Shown here: piece by piece, positions 12,344 through 12,653 of the stretch
Position numbering within the stretch: the stretch's first letter is position 1
Layout: every line of letters starts with the position of its first letter
Assembly (NCBI GenBank): GCA_002506605.1
Contig: DAXX01000044.1
Span: 1 to 12,653 of the forward strand
Source of the DNA: Thaumarchaeota archaeon UBA160
GTDB lineage: Archaea > Thermoproteota > Nitrososphaeria > Conexivisphaerales > UBA164
DNA length: 12,653 bases
Direction: 5' to 3'
Position numbers and translations under genes: made by a program
The notes under the pieces: model-generated
Database searches by the model: none
What the model was told of the DNA's origin: nothing
What the model saw: the letters and a program-made list of their open reading frames with translations, nothing else

Positions 12344-12653
12344 CGTAGCTGAAAACAATTTCACAACAATTATTTTTATTTGTTTATTAAAACGTTTACT
12401 ATAAATTCTTAATTAACTTTTTATAAGATTTATTTAAAAAAGACCTTTATTGCTTTAAAGGCGTATGTTTTCAAACTCCAAAGGTTGCTATTTTTAAACC
12501 ATTGCACTATTGTATTTAAAAGCCGCTTAAAAAATTGCCGCCTCAAAGAAATGTGATTTGTCTTTGTTGTTAATTGCATCTTAAATATTTTTTATTTAAT
12601 TTAACAAGATTTTTATTGTGTTAATGGTGATGTTAACTTAAGCTCATTTTGAT
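12344..12653. other. AT-rich region without a gene
   Basis: I see no convincing coding frame in these roughly 310 bases up to the window edge. They hold several TATA-like strings (for example TATTTAAA at 12513-12520), a short inverted repeat CCTTTA/TAAAGG (12444-12449 and 12456-12461, 6-base loop), and two GCCGC copies 15 bases apart (12522-12526, 12537-12541). The region is probably the upstream control region of a gene beyond the right end, or holds an untranslated RNA. Nothing decides between these. Confidence 0.4.

Noticed and set aside
12344..12653. Replication origin
   Set aside because: AT-rich, but no recognisable origin recognition box repeats and no orc1/cdc6 gene nearby.
1..12653. 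CRISPR array, insertion sequence, toxin-antitoxin or defence system
   Set aside because: No regularly spaced repeats, transposase, terminal inverted repeats or defence-type domains were seen on either strand.

Overview
The window looks like a piece of a thermophilic archaeal chromosome, most probably a low-G+C crenarchaeote (Thermoproteota); I cannot fix the genus. The informational and metabolic genes are archaeal in type: a Csl4 exosome subunit, an archaeal Trm112-like zinc protein, a stand-alone RAM-domain (Lrp/AsnC) protein, an Mrp ATPase with an N-terminal MIP18-type domain, and a CinA-N-domain-only protein. Most first genes have a TATA-like box (often TTTAATA) centred about 23-28 bases before the start codon and no Shine-Dalgarno sequence, the pattern of leaderless archaeal mRNAs. 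The protein-coding DNA is AT-rich, but the single tRNA is about 74% G+C by hand count, which suggests growth at high temperature.

Layout. (1) 70-2444, plus strand: a tight operon of a RAM-domain protein, a TtuA/Ncs6-type tRNA thiolase, a GT4-family polyprenyl-phosphate sugar-1-phosphate transferase and a 75-residue membrane protein, joined by short spacers or overlaps. (2) 2434-4566, minus strand: Csl4, the Mrp ATPase, a probable unannotated box C/D guide RNA, then a PadR regulator that runs tail-to-tail into the first operon. (3) 4652-7035: a radical SAM/SPASM protein on the plus strand overlapping by 52 bases the 3' end of a protoporphyrinogen-oxidase-type flavoprotein on the minus strand, probably a tetrapyrrole locus. 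(4) 7055-8845: on the minus strand a nucleotide-sugar dehydrogenase whose stop codon lies inside tRNA-Arg(GCG), itself just ahead of hemY; divergently, a Trm112-like protein. (5) 8842-12313, all minus strand: CinA-like protein, a knotted-type carbamoyltransferase, glutamate 5-kinase and deoxyribose-phosphate aldolase, each with its own promoter-like box. (6) 12314-12653: a very AT-rich region without a gene.

There is no transposon, CRISPR array or defence island here. The content is largely housekeeping: tRNA modification, glycan assembly, Fe-S and heme metabolism, RNA decay and amino-acid/nucleoside metabolism. The points most worth a second look are the candidate C/D RNA at 2789-2845, the ugd/tRNA-Arg/hemY arrangement in which hemY has no visible promoter of its own, the carbamoyltransferase whose substrate motifs exclude ordinary ornithine transcarbamylation, the Mrp protein with CPxS in place of CPxC, and tail-to-tail overlap in all three convergent gene pairs.
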